Source: Mycolicibacterium vulneris (GTDB taxonomy: Bacteria > Actinomycetota > Actinomycetes > Mycobacteriales > Mycobacteriaceae). Taken from it: 64,000 nt of DNA. A program made the translations under genes and the position numbers. Under the pieces are notes generated by a model. It worked only from the letters and a program-made list of their open reading frames with translations, did not search any database and had not been told where the DNA came from. Of the stretch, positions 48,751-57,423 are shown in pieces. The first letter of the stretch is position 1, and every line of letters begins with the position of its first letter. The DNA lies in assembly GCF_002104765.1 (NCBI RefSeq), contig NZ_NCXM01000002.1, positions 277,515 through 341,514 on the forward strand. The letters are read 5' to 3'.

Positions 48751-50537
48751 CCAAGGTCGGTCCATCCGGCGACCACACCGAGGCGATCACGCTCGGTCTG
48801 CATGACGCTTCGCCGCCAGAGTTGGTCGACGCCATGGCTAAGGATGTCGAGCTCGAACTGGGTTGGGGCCGGCTGATTTTCGGGCAGACCTTCGCGAATT
48901 CCCAAGAACTGGTCGAGGCGCTGCGCCGCGAAGGGCCCGGACGTCGCGACATCTGCATCTACGCCCGCGAGTCGCACGTGGTGGTCGCCGAGGCGCCCAC
49001 CGAGCTGTTCATCGACCCCAGCCACACCTACCGGCTGCGTTTCACCCCTGAGACGACGAACCTCGCACCGGCGCCGCTGGGCATGACGGTGCGCACGCTC
49101 AACGACCCGATCGACGCCGACGCCATGAATCGCGTCTACGTGCGCTGTGGCATGGTCCCGGCCGGCGTCGACGTGATCTGGGACAACCATCAGCACGTGC
49201 CGGCGGTGAAGTATCTGCTCGCGGTGCGCGACGAGGACGGGGCCGTGGTCGGCACCGTCACCGGCGTCGACCACGAGTTGCTGTTCAACGACCCGGAGGA
49301 GGGGTCGAGCCTGTGGACGCTGGCGGTCGATCCGGCCGCCGGGCTGCCGGGCGTCGGCGGCGCCCTGACCAAGGCGCTGGCCGAGCACTTCCGCAGCGCT
49401 GGCCGCGCCTATATGGACCTCTCGGTGGCGCACGACAACGCCGCCGCCATCGGGCTTTACGAGAAGCTGGGTTTCCGTCGCGTCCCGGTGCTGGCGATCA
49501 AGCGCAAGAACGCGATCAACGAGCCGCTGTTCACCCCGCCGCCGGAGACCATCGACGACCTCAACCCCTACGCCAGGATCATCGCCGACGAAGCGCTGCG
49601 CCGCGGGATCTGGGTCGAGGTGCTCGACGCCGAGACCGGCGAGATGCGCCTGACCCACGGCGGGCGCAGCGTTGTCACCCGGGAATCGTTGTCCGAGTAC
49701 ACCTCCGCGGTGGCCATGTGCCGGTGCGACGACAAGCGGCTGACGCGGCGCCTGGTCTCCGAGGCGGGCATCACCGTGCCCCGCGCCCGGCTGGCCACCT
49801 TCGACGAGGGTGACTTCGCGTTCCTCAAGGAGGTCGGCGAGGTCGTCGTCAAACCGACGCGTGGCGAGCAGGGCAAGGGCATCACCGTCGGGGTCCTCCC
49901 GGACAACGGGCCCGACTACCTCAGCGCCGCGCTGGCGCGGGCCCGGCAGCAGTACCCGGACGTGCTGATCGAGCAGCGGGTGACCGGCGACGATTTGCGG
50001 CTGGTGGTGATCGACGGGCGCGTCGTCGCCGCCGCGCTGCGGATGCCCCCGGAGATCATCGGCACGGGGGAGCACAGCGTGCGGGACCTGATCGCGGCCG
50101 AGAGCCGGCGCCGCTCGGCGGCCACCGGCGGCGAGTCCCGCATCCCGCTCGACGACCTCACGGAGTCGACGATCGCCGAGGCCGGCTGGAAGCTGGACGA
50201 CGTGCTGCCGCAGGGGACTCGGCTGCGGGTTCGGCGCACCGCCAACCTGCATCAGGGCGGCACCATTCACGACGTCACCGCGCACGTGAACAGCGAACTG
50301 TGCCGCGTCGCGGTGACGGCGGCCGAAGCGATCGGTATCCCGGTGACCGGCATCGACCTGCTGGTGCCCGATGTCACCGGCGCCGACTACGCCTTCATCG
50401 AAGCCAACGAGCGCCCGGGGCTGGCCAACCACGAGCCGCAGCCCACTGCCGCGGCCTTCATCGACTTCCTCTTTCCCGGCCACCCCGGCCAGCCGCAGGC
50501 CTGGACCCCCGAGGAGTCCCGGTCCGATCGTGGCTGA
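48747..50537 (+). CDS. ngg: N-acetylglutaminylglutamine synthetase (GNAT + ATP-grasp)
   Basis: A 596-residue fusion. An N-terminal extension of about 100 residues is followed by a GNAT acetyltransferase domain (about 110-250, with LWTLAVDP and the acetyl-CoA loop LPGVGGAL). An ATP-grasp ligase follows (about 320-585, with VVKPTRGEQGKG, EQRVTGDDLRLVV and EANERPG). This domain order is characteristic of the synthetase that acetylates glutamine and joins it to a second glutamine. Its start ATG overlaps the amidotransferase stop (ATGA). The pathway makes a compatible solute, so induction by salt would be expected, though no regulatory site is visible. The third gene often found in such clusters, an M42-type peptidase, is not present here. 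Confidence 0.92.
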   Translation: MTKVGPSGDHTEAITLGLHDASPPELVDAMAKDVELELGWGRLIFGQTFANSQELVEALRREGPGRRDICIYARESHVVVAEAPTELFIDPSHTYRLRFTPETTNLAPAPLGMTVRTLNDPIDADAMNRVYVRCGMVPAGVDVIWDNHQHVPAVKYLLAVRDEDGAVVGTVTGVDHELLFNDPEEGSSLWTLAVDPAAGLPGVGGALTKALAEHFRSAGRAYMDLSVAHDNAAAIGLYEKLGFRRVPVLAIKRKNAINEPLFTPPPETIDDLNPYARIIADEALRRGIWVEVLDAETGEMRLTHGGRSVVTRESLSEYTSAVAMCRCDDKRLTRRLVSEAGITVPRARLATFDEGDFAFLKEVGEVVVKPTRGEQGKGITVGVLPDNGPDYLSAALARARQQYPDVLIEQRVTGDDLRLVVIDGRVVAAALRMPPEIIGTGEHSVRDLIAAESRRRSAATGGESRIPLDDLTESTIAEAGWKLDDVLPQGTRLRVRRTANLHQGGTIHDVTAHVNSELCRVAVTAAEAIGIPVTGIDLLVPDVTGADYAFIEANERPGLANHEPQPTAAAFIDFLFPGHPGQPQAWTPEESRSDRG

Positions 50538-50583
50538 CGCCCGCTGAGTGGGTAAATCTCTGTTAAACCGGAACGGAGACCGC

Positions 50584-52068
50584 ATGACTGCGAGCGCGCA
50601 AACCAAGACCATCTCGACGCATGTGCCGGCGCGGCTGGACCGGCTGCCGTGGTCGCGATTTCACTGGCGCGTCGTCGTCGGCCTGGGTGGGGTGTGGGTG
50701 CTCGACGGGCTCGAGGTCACCATGGTGGGCAACGTCTCGGCCCGGCTCATGGAGCACAACAGCGGCATCTCGCTGAACGCCGCACAGATCGGCATGGCGG
50801 CCGCGATCTACATCGCGGGCGCGTGTTCGGGGGCGCTGTTCTTCGGCCACCTGACCGACCGCTTCGGCCGGCGCAACCTGTTCATCATCACCCTGGCGAT
50901 CTATCTGGTGGCCACCGTCGCCACCGCGTTCGCGTTCGCCCCGTGGTATTTCTTCCTGACCCGTTTCTTCACCGGCTCCGGCATCGGCGGCGAATACGCC
51001 GCCATCAATTCGGCCATCGACGAGTTGATCCCGGCGCGGGTCCGCGGCCGGGTCGACCTGGTGATCAACGGAACCTATTGGCTGGGTTCGGCGGCCGGTG
51101 CGGGCGGCGCGCTGGTTCTGCTGAACACGTCGAACTTCCCGCCCAACGTCGGCTGGCGCCTCGCCTTCGGGATCGGCGCCATCCTCGGCATATTCGTGCT
51201 GCTGGTGCGGCGCAACGTGCCGGAGAGCCCGCGCTGGCTGTTCATTCACGGCCGCGACGAGGAGGCGGAGCAGATCGTCGGCGAGATCGAAGAGGCGGTC
51301 CAGCAGGAGACCGGCGAACCGCTGCCCGAACCGCAGGGCGAGGCGCTGCGGATCCGCCAGCGCACGGCGATCTCGTTCCGGGAGATCGCCGCAGTCGCGT
51401 TCAAGCTCTATCCCCGTCGCGCCATCCTCGGACTGGCGCTATTCATCGGACAGGCGTTCCTCTACAACGGCGTCACGTTCAACCTCGGCACGCTGCTCAG
51501 CAAGTTCTATGACGTGCGGTCGGACATGGTGCCGGTGTTCTTCGTGCTGTGGGCCCTGAGCAATTTCGCCGGCCCGCTGGTGCTCGGGCACTTGTTCGAC
51601 ACCGTCGGCCGCAAGCCGATGATCACGCTGACCTACATCGGTTCCGGTGTCGCGGTGGTGGCGCTGGCGATCGTGTTTCTCACCCAGGCCGGCGGCATCT
51701 GGGCCTTCATCGGCGTGCTGATCGTCGCGTTCTTCCTGGCGTCGGCGGGCGCCAGCGCGGCGTACCTGACGGTCAGCGAGATCTTCCCGATGGAGACCAG
51801 GGCGCTGGCGATCGCGTTCTTCTACGCGATGGGCACGGCGATCGGCGGCATCACCGGCCCGCTGCTGTTCGGTCAGCTGATCAACTCGGGCATGCGCAGT
51901 GAGGTCGTCTGGTCGTTCCTCATCGGGGCGGTCGTGATGGCCGCGGCCGGCCTGGTCGAGCTGTGGCTCGGCATCGCCGCCGAGCAGCGCCCGCTCGAGG
52001 AGCTGGCGTTGCCGTTGACCGTGGAAGACGCTGAGCGCCAAGAAGATTCGGAGCCGGTAACGGACTAG
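50584..52068 (+). CDS. MFS transporter, sugar-porter-like
   Basis: The 494-residue product has about 12 membrane helices with the MFS signatures GHLTDRFGRRN in the first half, PESPRWLF before the central loop and GHLFDTVGRKP in the second half. The ATG at 50584 is preceded by GGAGA at good distance; an upstream in-frame ATG at 50548 would add 12 residues and has no such site. It starts 46 bases after the synthetase stop on the same strand, so it is probably part of the dipeptide operon. It may move the osmolyte, its precursor or an ion-coupled substrate; the substrate cannot be read from the sequence. Confidence 0.9.
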   Translation: MTASAQTKTISTHVPARLDRLPWSRFHWRVVVGLGGVWVLDGLEVTMVGNVSARLMEHNSGISLNAAQIGMAAAIYIAGACSGALFFGHLTDRFGRRNLFIITLAIYLVATVATAFAFAPWYFFLTRFFTGSGIGGEYAAINSAIDELIPARVRGRVDLVINGTYWLGSAAGAGGALVLLNTSNFPPNVGWRLAFGIGAILGIFVLLVRRNVPESPRWLFIHGRDEEAEQIVGEIEEAVQQETGEPLPEPQGEALRIRQRTAISFREIAAVAFKLYPRRAILGLALFIGQAFLYNGVTFNLGTLLSKFYDVRSDMVPVFFVLWALSNFAGPLVLGHLFDTVGRKPMITLTYIGSGVAVVALAIVFLTQAGGIWAFIGVLIVAFFLASAGASAAYLTVSEIFPMETRALAIAFFYAMGTAIGGITGPLLFGQLINSGMRSEVVWSFLIGAVVMAAAGLVELWLGIAAEQRPLEELALPLTVEDAERQEDSEPVTD

Positions 52069-52078
52069 GCCGGATGGG

Positions 52079-52275
52079 TCAGCCGTACGCGTCCCACCAC
52101 GTGTGCAGGTCTTCGACGGTGGCCGGGTCGCCGGTGACGTCGCTGAGCATGAGCCTCGCGTCGTTGGACCAGATCACGTTCGGGTGGTTGTTGTAGCTGC
52201 CGCACGCGATCAGGCCGGCCATGTCATTGGGGGTCTCGTCGTAGTGCCAGCTGAGGGGTGAGCGTCCCTCGCCTG
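52079..52275 (-). pseudogene. Relic of a Ser/Thr-kinase sensor domain
   Basis: Directly downstream of the PknE-like gene, and in a different frame, about 65 codons up to the stop at 52079 read like the C-terminal end of mycobacterial kinase or lipoprotein sensor domains (GLIACGSY ... VIWSNDARLMLSDVTG ... LHTWW). Nothing upstream in that frame is coding, since it enters the kinase gene in the wrong frame, and there is no start. It is best read as the tail of a second gene lost by deletion. Confidence 0.6.
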
Positions 52276-54087
52276 CTAACCGGTGAGTTTCGTCAACCAG
52301 GCCGGATTCTGGTAGTTCACCGCGGTGGTGCCGTCCCACACGAAGGGCGTGGAATTGGCGTTGTCCGCCGACAGCGTCGAGTAGCCGTTCGCCGCTTTCG
52401 CCTTGGCCGTGCCGATGTCGTCGCCGGACTTGATGCAGGTGACGACTGAGGCGTCGGCGCCGACCGTCTTGGCCAATTGCGCGAGCTCGCCATCGGTGCG
52501 GTCTTCGGCGGCGCCCTCTTGCGGCTGAAAGTTGCTGGCGAACAAGCCGGAATAGAAGTCGGCGTAGAGCTTGGGGTCGTTCTGCGCGGCGACGCAGTAG
52601 GTGGCCGCCACCGCGCGCGTGGAGTAGTCCTGGCTGTGCGACTTGTCGTCGAGGAAGTTGAGCAGGTGATAGCGCACGGCGAGCTTCTTGTTGTTCACGG
52701 CGGTGTCGATGTCGGTGGCGTTCGACCTGATGAAGCTGCCACACGGCGGGCAGATGGGTTCGTTGAAGATGTCGATCGTGGTCTGGGCCGCCGAACTGCC
52801 CACGAACACACCGTCATCAAGGACCCGCAACGCGACGGCATCCGGCGCTGGCGGAGGCGGGGCCGGGGCGGGCCGAGACTTCGATTCCCAGGGGCGGACG
52901 ACGCCGAGGATCACCCCGAGCAGCACCACCGTGAGGGTCGCGGCGACACCGACCCACAGCCAGGGCTTGCGGCCGGCCCGCGGCGGTGGGCCCCAGGGCG
53001 GCGTCGCCGCGCCACCGGCGTTGGTCCAGACCGGCGGGCCGCCCCACGCGGTGGGCTGCAGCCCCGGTGCGCCGGAAGCCAGGAGTTGCCCGGCGGCCGA
53101 CGGCCCGGGCCAGGCGCCGACGGGCGGTGGTTGGTGCGGCACGGGACCGGGGATGCCGGGCACGAAGGCGCCGGCCCGCTGGCCGGCGAATGCGGCCGGT
53201 GGCGTTGCCATTTGGCTGCGTTCCAAGATGTCGGTGGCCCGATCCTGGTCGGGTGCGGCCAGCGCGCCGTACGCGGCGGCCGACAGGTCACCGCAGGTGA
53301 GGAAGCGGTCCGCGGGATCCTTGGCCATGCCGCGGGCGATGACCCCGTCGAAGGCGGCCGGGATGCTGGGTCGGGCCGCGCTCGGTCGCGGAATCGGCTG
53401 GTGCACGTGCGCGCCCATCACGCTGAGCTGGTCGCCGGTGTAGGGCGGCGAGCCGGTCAGGCATTCGTACAGCACGCAGGCCAGCGCGTAGATGTCGGCC
53501 TTCGCGGTTATCTCGGAGTCGCCGAACCGCTCCGGGGCCATGTATTTGACGGTGCCCACGGTGGTTCCGAACTGCGTGAGTTTTTCGTCGGAAGTGGCGC
53601 TGGCGATGCCGAAATCGACAAGGTAGGCGAAGTCGTCGGCGCTTACCAGAATGTTTTCCGGTTTCACGTCCCGATGCAGGATCCCGGCGGTGTGGGCGGC
53701 ATCGAGTGCCGAACCGATCTGGCGGACAATCGCTATCGCCCGCGGCGGGGAGATCGGCCCGTAGCGCTTGAGCATGCCGGCCAGATCTTTGCCGTCGATC
53801 AGCCGCATGTCCACGTAGAGTTGGCCGTCGATCTCGCCGAAGTCGTGGATGGGCACGACGTGCGGTTCGTGCAGCCGTCCGGCGGTGCGGGCCTCGCGCT
53901 GCATCCGCGAGCGGAAGACCGGGTCGTTGGACAGGGTGCGCGACATCAGCTTCAGGGCCACGATGCGCTCGCGGACGGTGTCCTCGGCCTCGTAGACGTT
54001 GCCCATGCCGCCGCGACCGACCAACCGCCGCAGCCGGTACGGCCCGAATTGCGTACCCTCCCGCGAATCCGCGGTCGCGTCACCCAT
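52276..54087 (-). CDS. pknE: PknE-like Ser/Thr kinase with extracellular DsbA-like domain
   Basis: A 603-residue receptor kinase. The cytoplasmic catalytic domain (about 15-275) has the glycine loop GRGGMGNVY, the ATP-binding Lys46, HRD at 138-140 and DFG at 158-160. A long Pro/Gly/Ala linker (about 295-375) leads to one membrane helix (about 376-397). The extracytoplasmic part is a DsbA/thioredoxin-like domain with CPPC at 446-449. This combination is that of M. tuberculosis PknE, a kinase linked to nitric-oxide and redox stress. The start ATG at 54087 gives a normal kinase N-terminus. The neighbouring genes do not show its targets. The CPPC pair is intact, so redox sensing or thiol chemistry outside the membrane is plausible. 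Confidence 0.9.
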   Translation of the reverse strand: MGDATADSREGTQFGPYRLRRLVGRGGMGNVYEAEDTVRERIVALKLMSRTLSNDPVFRSRMQREARTAGRLHEPHVVPIHDFGEIDGQLYVDMRLIDGKDLAGMLKRYGPISPPRAIAIVRQIGSALDAAHTAGILHRDVKPENILVSADDFAYLVDFGIASATSDEKLTQFGTTVGTVKYMAPERFGDSEITAKADIYALACVLYECLTGSPPYTGDQLSVMGAHVHQPIPRPSAARPSIPAAFDGVIARGMAKDPADRFLTCGDLSAAAYGALAAPDQDRATDILERSQMATPPAAFAGQRAGAFVPGIPGPVPHQPPPVGAWPGPSAAGQLLASGAPGLQPTAWGGPPVWTNAGGAATPPWGPPPRAGRKPWLWVGVAATLTVVLLGVILGVVRPWESKSRPAPAPPPPAPDAVALRVLDDGVFVGSSAAQTTIDIFNEPICPPCGSFIRSNATDIDTAVNNKKLAVRYHLLNFLDDKSHSQDYSTRAVAATYCVAAQNDPKLYADFYSGLFASNFQPQEGAAEDRTDGELAQLAKTVGADASVVTCIKSGDDIGTAKAKAANGYSTLSADNANSTPFVWDGTTAVNYQNPAWLTKLTG

Positions 54088-54258
54088 CGAACACTCCTCA
54101 CCCGCCAGCAGTGCGCCGCAAACCGGCCGCCGGCGCCGGCACCGGGCCGGCGACTGCGCCGAATCCGCGTATGCGGTGGCATGCAGGCATAAGGCTAAGG
54201 TTTTCGCGACCGCGGGGCACGGCGAATAGCGAAAGCCAGCTAATTCGACGGTGCGGAA

Positions 54259-54600
54259 TTAACGGTTGTCGTCATCACCCGTGGCGCGTTCGGTGAGCCC
54301 TTCTCGGGACAGCGCCCGGACGAAACCGTAGGCCTGCATCCCGGCCGGTCCGGGATTGTCGAAGATCCATTCGTTGATTTTTTCCAGCGCGTTGGCCAGG
54401 TCGTCGCGCTTGACCCGCACCAGGTAGGTCTTTCGATCGTCGTCGGGATCCTCGATGGAGTCTGCGACCGCGACGGGGTTCTTGAACGCGTAGGCGATGC
54501 CGTGCACCGCATCGTGATTCAGCGCCCATTGAATTTCACTGGGGCGCAGTCGGTTCACCGCCAGATTACGGTAGTCATGGTCGTGGTCTGAACTGCTCAC
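54259..54600 (-). CDS. Hypothetical protein, 113 aa
   Basis: The frame could extend upstream to 54696, but the GTG at 54600 gives a tighter protein beginning with an Asp/His-rich segment. The product is soluble and acidic, with alternating helices and strands (QWALNHDAVHGIAYAF; TYLVRVKRDDLANALEKINEW). No family is recognised. The ribosome binding site is weak, so the start is uncertain. It lies between the kinase gene and the RibD-like gene, all on the minus strand. Confidence 0.6.
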   Translation of the reverse strand: MSSSDHDHDYRNLAVNRLRPSEIQWALNHDAVHGIAYAFKNPVAVADSIEDPDDDRKTYLVRVKRDDLANALEKINEWIFDNPGPAGMQAYGFVRALSREGLTERATGDDDNR

Positions 54601-54723
54601 CTGGCCGGTTGATCCTATTCTCGATCGGGTTTGAAACCGGGCATTTTCATCATAGGAAGAGGCGCCGTCGGGTGCATGTTGAGCGCTTTTGCGCACCCGC
54701 GTTTCCGGCGAGCGCGGACGGGC

Positions 54724-55437
54724 TCATCGGCGATATTTCAAATACAGATAGCCTTCGCAGACCAACGCGTGCTCGAGTTGCATGGTGACCGGGGTGGGCA
54801 GCCGCGCCGGGTGTGTCCGCTGGCCCACCGGCTGGCTCGCCACCAGCTTCGGGGCGAGCGTCACGCAGATCTCGGTGACGGCATCCGCTTTCACCAACTC
54901 GTCGAGCAGTGTCGGTCCGCCCTCGCACAGGATGCGGCGCATGCCTCGCTCACGCAGCATCTCGACCGCGCGCGATACGTCCACCGAGTCCTCCCCGGCG
55001 ACCATGACATGTTGCCGATCGGCGGGGTCCTGCTGTGCCGCGGTTCGTGCGCAGGTCACCAGGATCGGCGGCTGATCCGGATTGCTGAACAGCCGGGGCG
55101 GTAGTTCACCGCTGCGGCTCACCACGGCGATGGGTGGTGGTTCGGGGCGCCCTTCGTGGTGCCGTCGGGCGCGCGCCGCATCGCTCAGCTTTACCGGGCC
55201 ATAGTTTTCGGCACGCGCGGTGCCGGCGCCGACGAGCACGACGTCGGCGAGGCCGCGCACAATGTTCAACAGCCGCTGATCGGTGGGGCATGACAGCGGA
55301 CCGGCGCGACCGCCGAACGCGGCGGCGCCGTCGGCGCTGAAGATCATGTTGGCGCGCACGCCATCCGGGGGATCGGCGTAGAACGGGGCGAGTTCGATGA
55401 TGCTGGGGACGGCACTGATCCTGGGCGACTCGCTCAC
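54724..55437 (-). CDS. RibD C-terminal/dihydrofolate-reductase-fold reductase
   Basis: A 237-residue single-domain protein of the RibD_C family (pyrimidine reductase/DHFR-like fold). Motifs: RANMIFSADGAAA near residue 28, ADVVLVGAGTARAENYG near 65 and RRILCEGGPTLL near 170. The whole chain resembles M. tuberculosis Rv2671, a RibD-like protein able to act as a dihydrofolate reductase analogue. It lacks the deaminase domain of bifunctional RibD. It begins three bases before the flavin-reductase-like gene ends, so the two form an operon. It probably reduces a pterin-, pyrimidine- or flavin-related substrate with NADPH; which is not shown. Confidence 0.85.
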   Translation of the reverse strand: MSESPRISAVPSIIELAPFYADPPDGVRANMIFSADGAAAFGGRAGPLSCPTDQRLLNIVRGLADVVLVGAGTARAENYGPVKLSDAARARRHHEGRPEPPPIAVVSRSGELPPRLFSNPDQPPILVTCARTAAQQDPADRQHVMVAGEDSVDVSRAVEMLRERGMRRILCEGGPTLLDELVKADAVTEICVTLAPKLVASQPVGQRTHPARLPTPVTMQLEHALVCEGYLYLKYRR

Positions 55438-55440
55438 GCG

Positions 55441-55938
55441 CTAGGCCTCATGGCCGGGTTCCAGCTCGCGCACGTCGCCGAAGGACACCCAGGTTTCGAG
55501 TTCCCTTGGCGGACTGCCGCCCACCGGTGCCAGCAGGTGCCCGACGTGGTCGCCCAGCGAGAAGCGTTCCAGGATCTCGCCGACGAACCAGGCGGCGGCA
55601 TCGTCGAGGATGGGCAGCTGTTTGGGGCCGGGGTGCCAGGAACATCGGTCGAACTTGTCGACCTTGTCGCTGGTCTGGCTGCCGAAGAGCTCGACCACGT
55701 CCAGGTGATCCTGGTCGAACACGTGCACGGCCAGGTGGGAGGCGTCGTGTGCGATGCGAAAGGTGTGGTTGCGCCGGGACAGGCCGACGAGGAAGCGGGG
55801 CGGATGGATGCTGGTCTGGCTGGCGAAACCCACCAGGCAGCCGGCCGGGGTGCCGTCGGCCTGTGTGGTCACGACGAACATCGGATAGTTCAGCAGCGCC
55901 ACCAGCTTGTCGAATGCTTCGGTTCCCGGGTAGGACAT
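55441..55938 (-). CDS. Flavin-reductase-like FMN-binding protein
   Basis: A 165-residue protein with the flavin-reductase (split-barrel) fold: MFVVTTQADGTPAGCLVGFASQTSIHPPRFLV near the N-terminus and HLAVHVFDQDH in the middle, as in short-chain flavin reductases that supply FMNH2 to monooxygenases. Its stop is four bases from the start of the RibD-like gene, which implies co-transcription. No monooxygenase is directly beside it; luciferase-like F420 enzymes a few kilobases away do not need FMN reductases. The exact flavin and partner are unknown. Confidence 0.85.
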   Translation of the reverse strand: MSYPGTEAFDKLVALLNYPMFVVTTQADGTPAGCLVGFASQTSIHPPRFLVGLSRRNHTFRIAHDASHLAVHVFDQDHLDVVELFGSQTSDKVDKFDRCSWHPGPKQLPILDDAAAWFVGEILERFSLGDHVGHLLAPVGGSPPRELETWVSFGDVRELEPGHEA

Positions 55939-56032
55939 CCGGTCAGTCTTCCCCGTTCGGCCGGCGGGGAATCGCGTCGCCGCGAATTCCCCGGCGGCGG
56001 TGTGCGACCAACCCCGATCATTTTCGCCGAGG

Positions 56033-57313
56033 TCAGGTGCGATTCCGGTTGCGCCGCAACGTCATCGGGGCAACGAGGCGCCGAATCAGGTAGGCGGCGA
56101 CGCCGATGCCCAGCACCACCACACCGGAAAGTACGGACCACGACGGCATCGCGAACGCCAGCACCACGCAGCCCAGCAGCCCGATCACTGGAATGGCGCG
56201 GTGCGGGCGCCCCTCGTCGGGGCCGAGGGTGAAGGCCGAGGCATTGGCGACGGCGTAGTAGATCAGCACGGCGAAGGAGGAAAACCCGATCGCGTCCCGA
56301 AGGTCGGTGGTGGCGGCCAGGATCGCGACGACGACGCCGATCAGCAGCTCCGCGCGGTGGGGCACCCCGAACCGTGGGTGCACGGCGGCCAGGGCGTGGG
56401 GAAGATGGCGGTCGCGCGCCATGGCCAATGTGGTGCGCGAGACGCCGAGGATCAATGCGAGCAGGGAGCCGACCGCCGCCGCCACCGCGCTCACCCTGAC
56501 GACCGGGACGAGCCAGCCGGCCCCCGCGGCGCGGGCCGTTTCGACGAGCGGGGCGGCCGCCTGGGCGAGGCGGCCCGGTCCCAGCATCGACAGCGCGGCC
56601 ACGGCCACCAGCGCGTAGACGGCCAGGGTGATGGTGAGCGCCAGCGGTATCGCCCGTGGGATGGTGCGCGACGGGTCGCGCACCTCCTCGCCCAGCGTCG
56701 CGATGCGCGCATAGCCCGCGAAGGCGAAGAACAGCAGACCCGCGGCCTGGATGACACCGCCGGCGGTGACATCGGTCGGGCGGAGTTGATCGGCGCCGGG
56801 CGCCGCGGAGGTGAACGCGGCGATGACGACCGCGGCCAGCACCACCAGCACCGCGGCGACGATGATGCGGGTCAACCAGGCCGACTTCTGCACGCCGCCG
56901 TAGTTCACCGCGGTCAGCGCGGCCACCGCCGCGACGGCCACCGCATGCGCCTGCGCCGGCCACGCGTAGACGCCGACGGTCAAGGCCATCGCCGCGCACG
57001 ACGCGGTCTTGCCGACGACAAATCCCCACCCGGCCAGGTATCCCCAGAAGTCTCCCAACCGTTTTCGGCCATAGACGTAGGTGCCGCCCGACGCGGGGTA
57101 GCGCGCCGCCAGCCGCGCGGAGGAGGTGGCGTTGCAGTAGGCCACCACCGCGGCCAACGCCAGGCCCAGCAGCAGTCCCGAGCCGGCGGCGCCCGCGGCG
57201 GGTCCCAGCGCCGCGAAAATGCCGGCGCCGATCATTGATCCCAGCCCGATCACCACCGCATCGAAAACGCCGAGGCTCCGGCGCAATTCGCCGGCCCCCA
57301 GTGGAGTGCTCAT
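56033..57313 (-). CDS. APC-superfamily amino-acid permease
   Basis: A 426-residue membrane transporter with about 12 helices. The N-terminal GLGSMIGAGIFAALGP is the APC-family substrate-binding unwound helix, and FAFAGYARIATLGEEVRDP is the matching helix 6-8 signature. The ATG at 57313 is chosen for the GGAAG seven bases upstream; a GTG at 57331 would add six residues. It resembles mycobacterial cationic or neutral amino-acid permeases. It is divergent from the ArsR-phosphatase fusion across 110 bases that hold a perfect ArsR-type palindrome, so the same regulator may control it. Confidence 0.88.
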   Translation of the reverse strand: MSTPLGAGELRRSLGVFDAVVIGLGSMIGAGIFAALGPAAGAAGSGLLLGLALAAVVAYCNATSSARLAARYPASGGTYVYGRKRLGDFWGYLAGWGFVVGKTASCAAMALTVGVYAWPAQAHAVAVAAVAALTAVNYGGVQKSAWLTRIIVAAVLVVLAAVVIAAFTSAAPGADQLRPTDVTAGGVIQAAGLLFFAFAGYARIATLGEEVRDPSRTIPRAIPLALTITLAVYALVAVAALSMLGPGRLAQAAAPLVETARAAGAGWLVPVVRVSAVAAAVGSLLALILGVSRTTLAMARDRHLPHALAAVHPRFGVPHRAELLIGVVVAILAATTDLRDAIGFSSFAVLIYYAVANASAFTLGPDEGRPHRAIPVIGLLGCVVLAFAMPSWSVLSGVVVLGIGVAAYLIRRLVAPMTLRRNRNRT

Positions 57314-57392
57314 CGGGGTGCTTCCGGACACCCAGTTTCCTCGAAGTCGGAGTAATGGTCACGCCTGTGTTGCCTGGCGCAACGCCTAACCT

Positions 57393-57408
57393 ATCAAATC
57401 TATTTGAT
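57393..57408. promoter_or_regulatory. ArsR-type operator palindrome
   Basis: The sequence ATCAAAT-CT-ATTTGAT is a perfect 7-bp inverted repeat. It matches the shape of ArsR/SmtB operators (TCAA-N6-TTGA). It sits 15 bases upstream of the ATG at 57424 and 80 bases upstream of the divergent permease start. This placement argues that the ArsR fusion starts at 57424, since the longer frame from 57355 would put the operator inside the gene. Confidence 0.75.
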
Positions 57409-57423
57409 GTATTGTGCCGAAGT

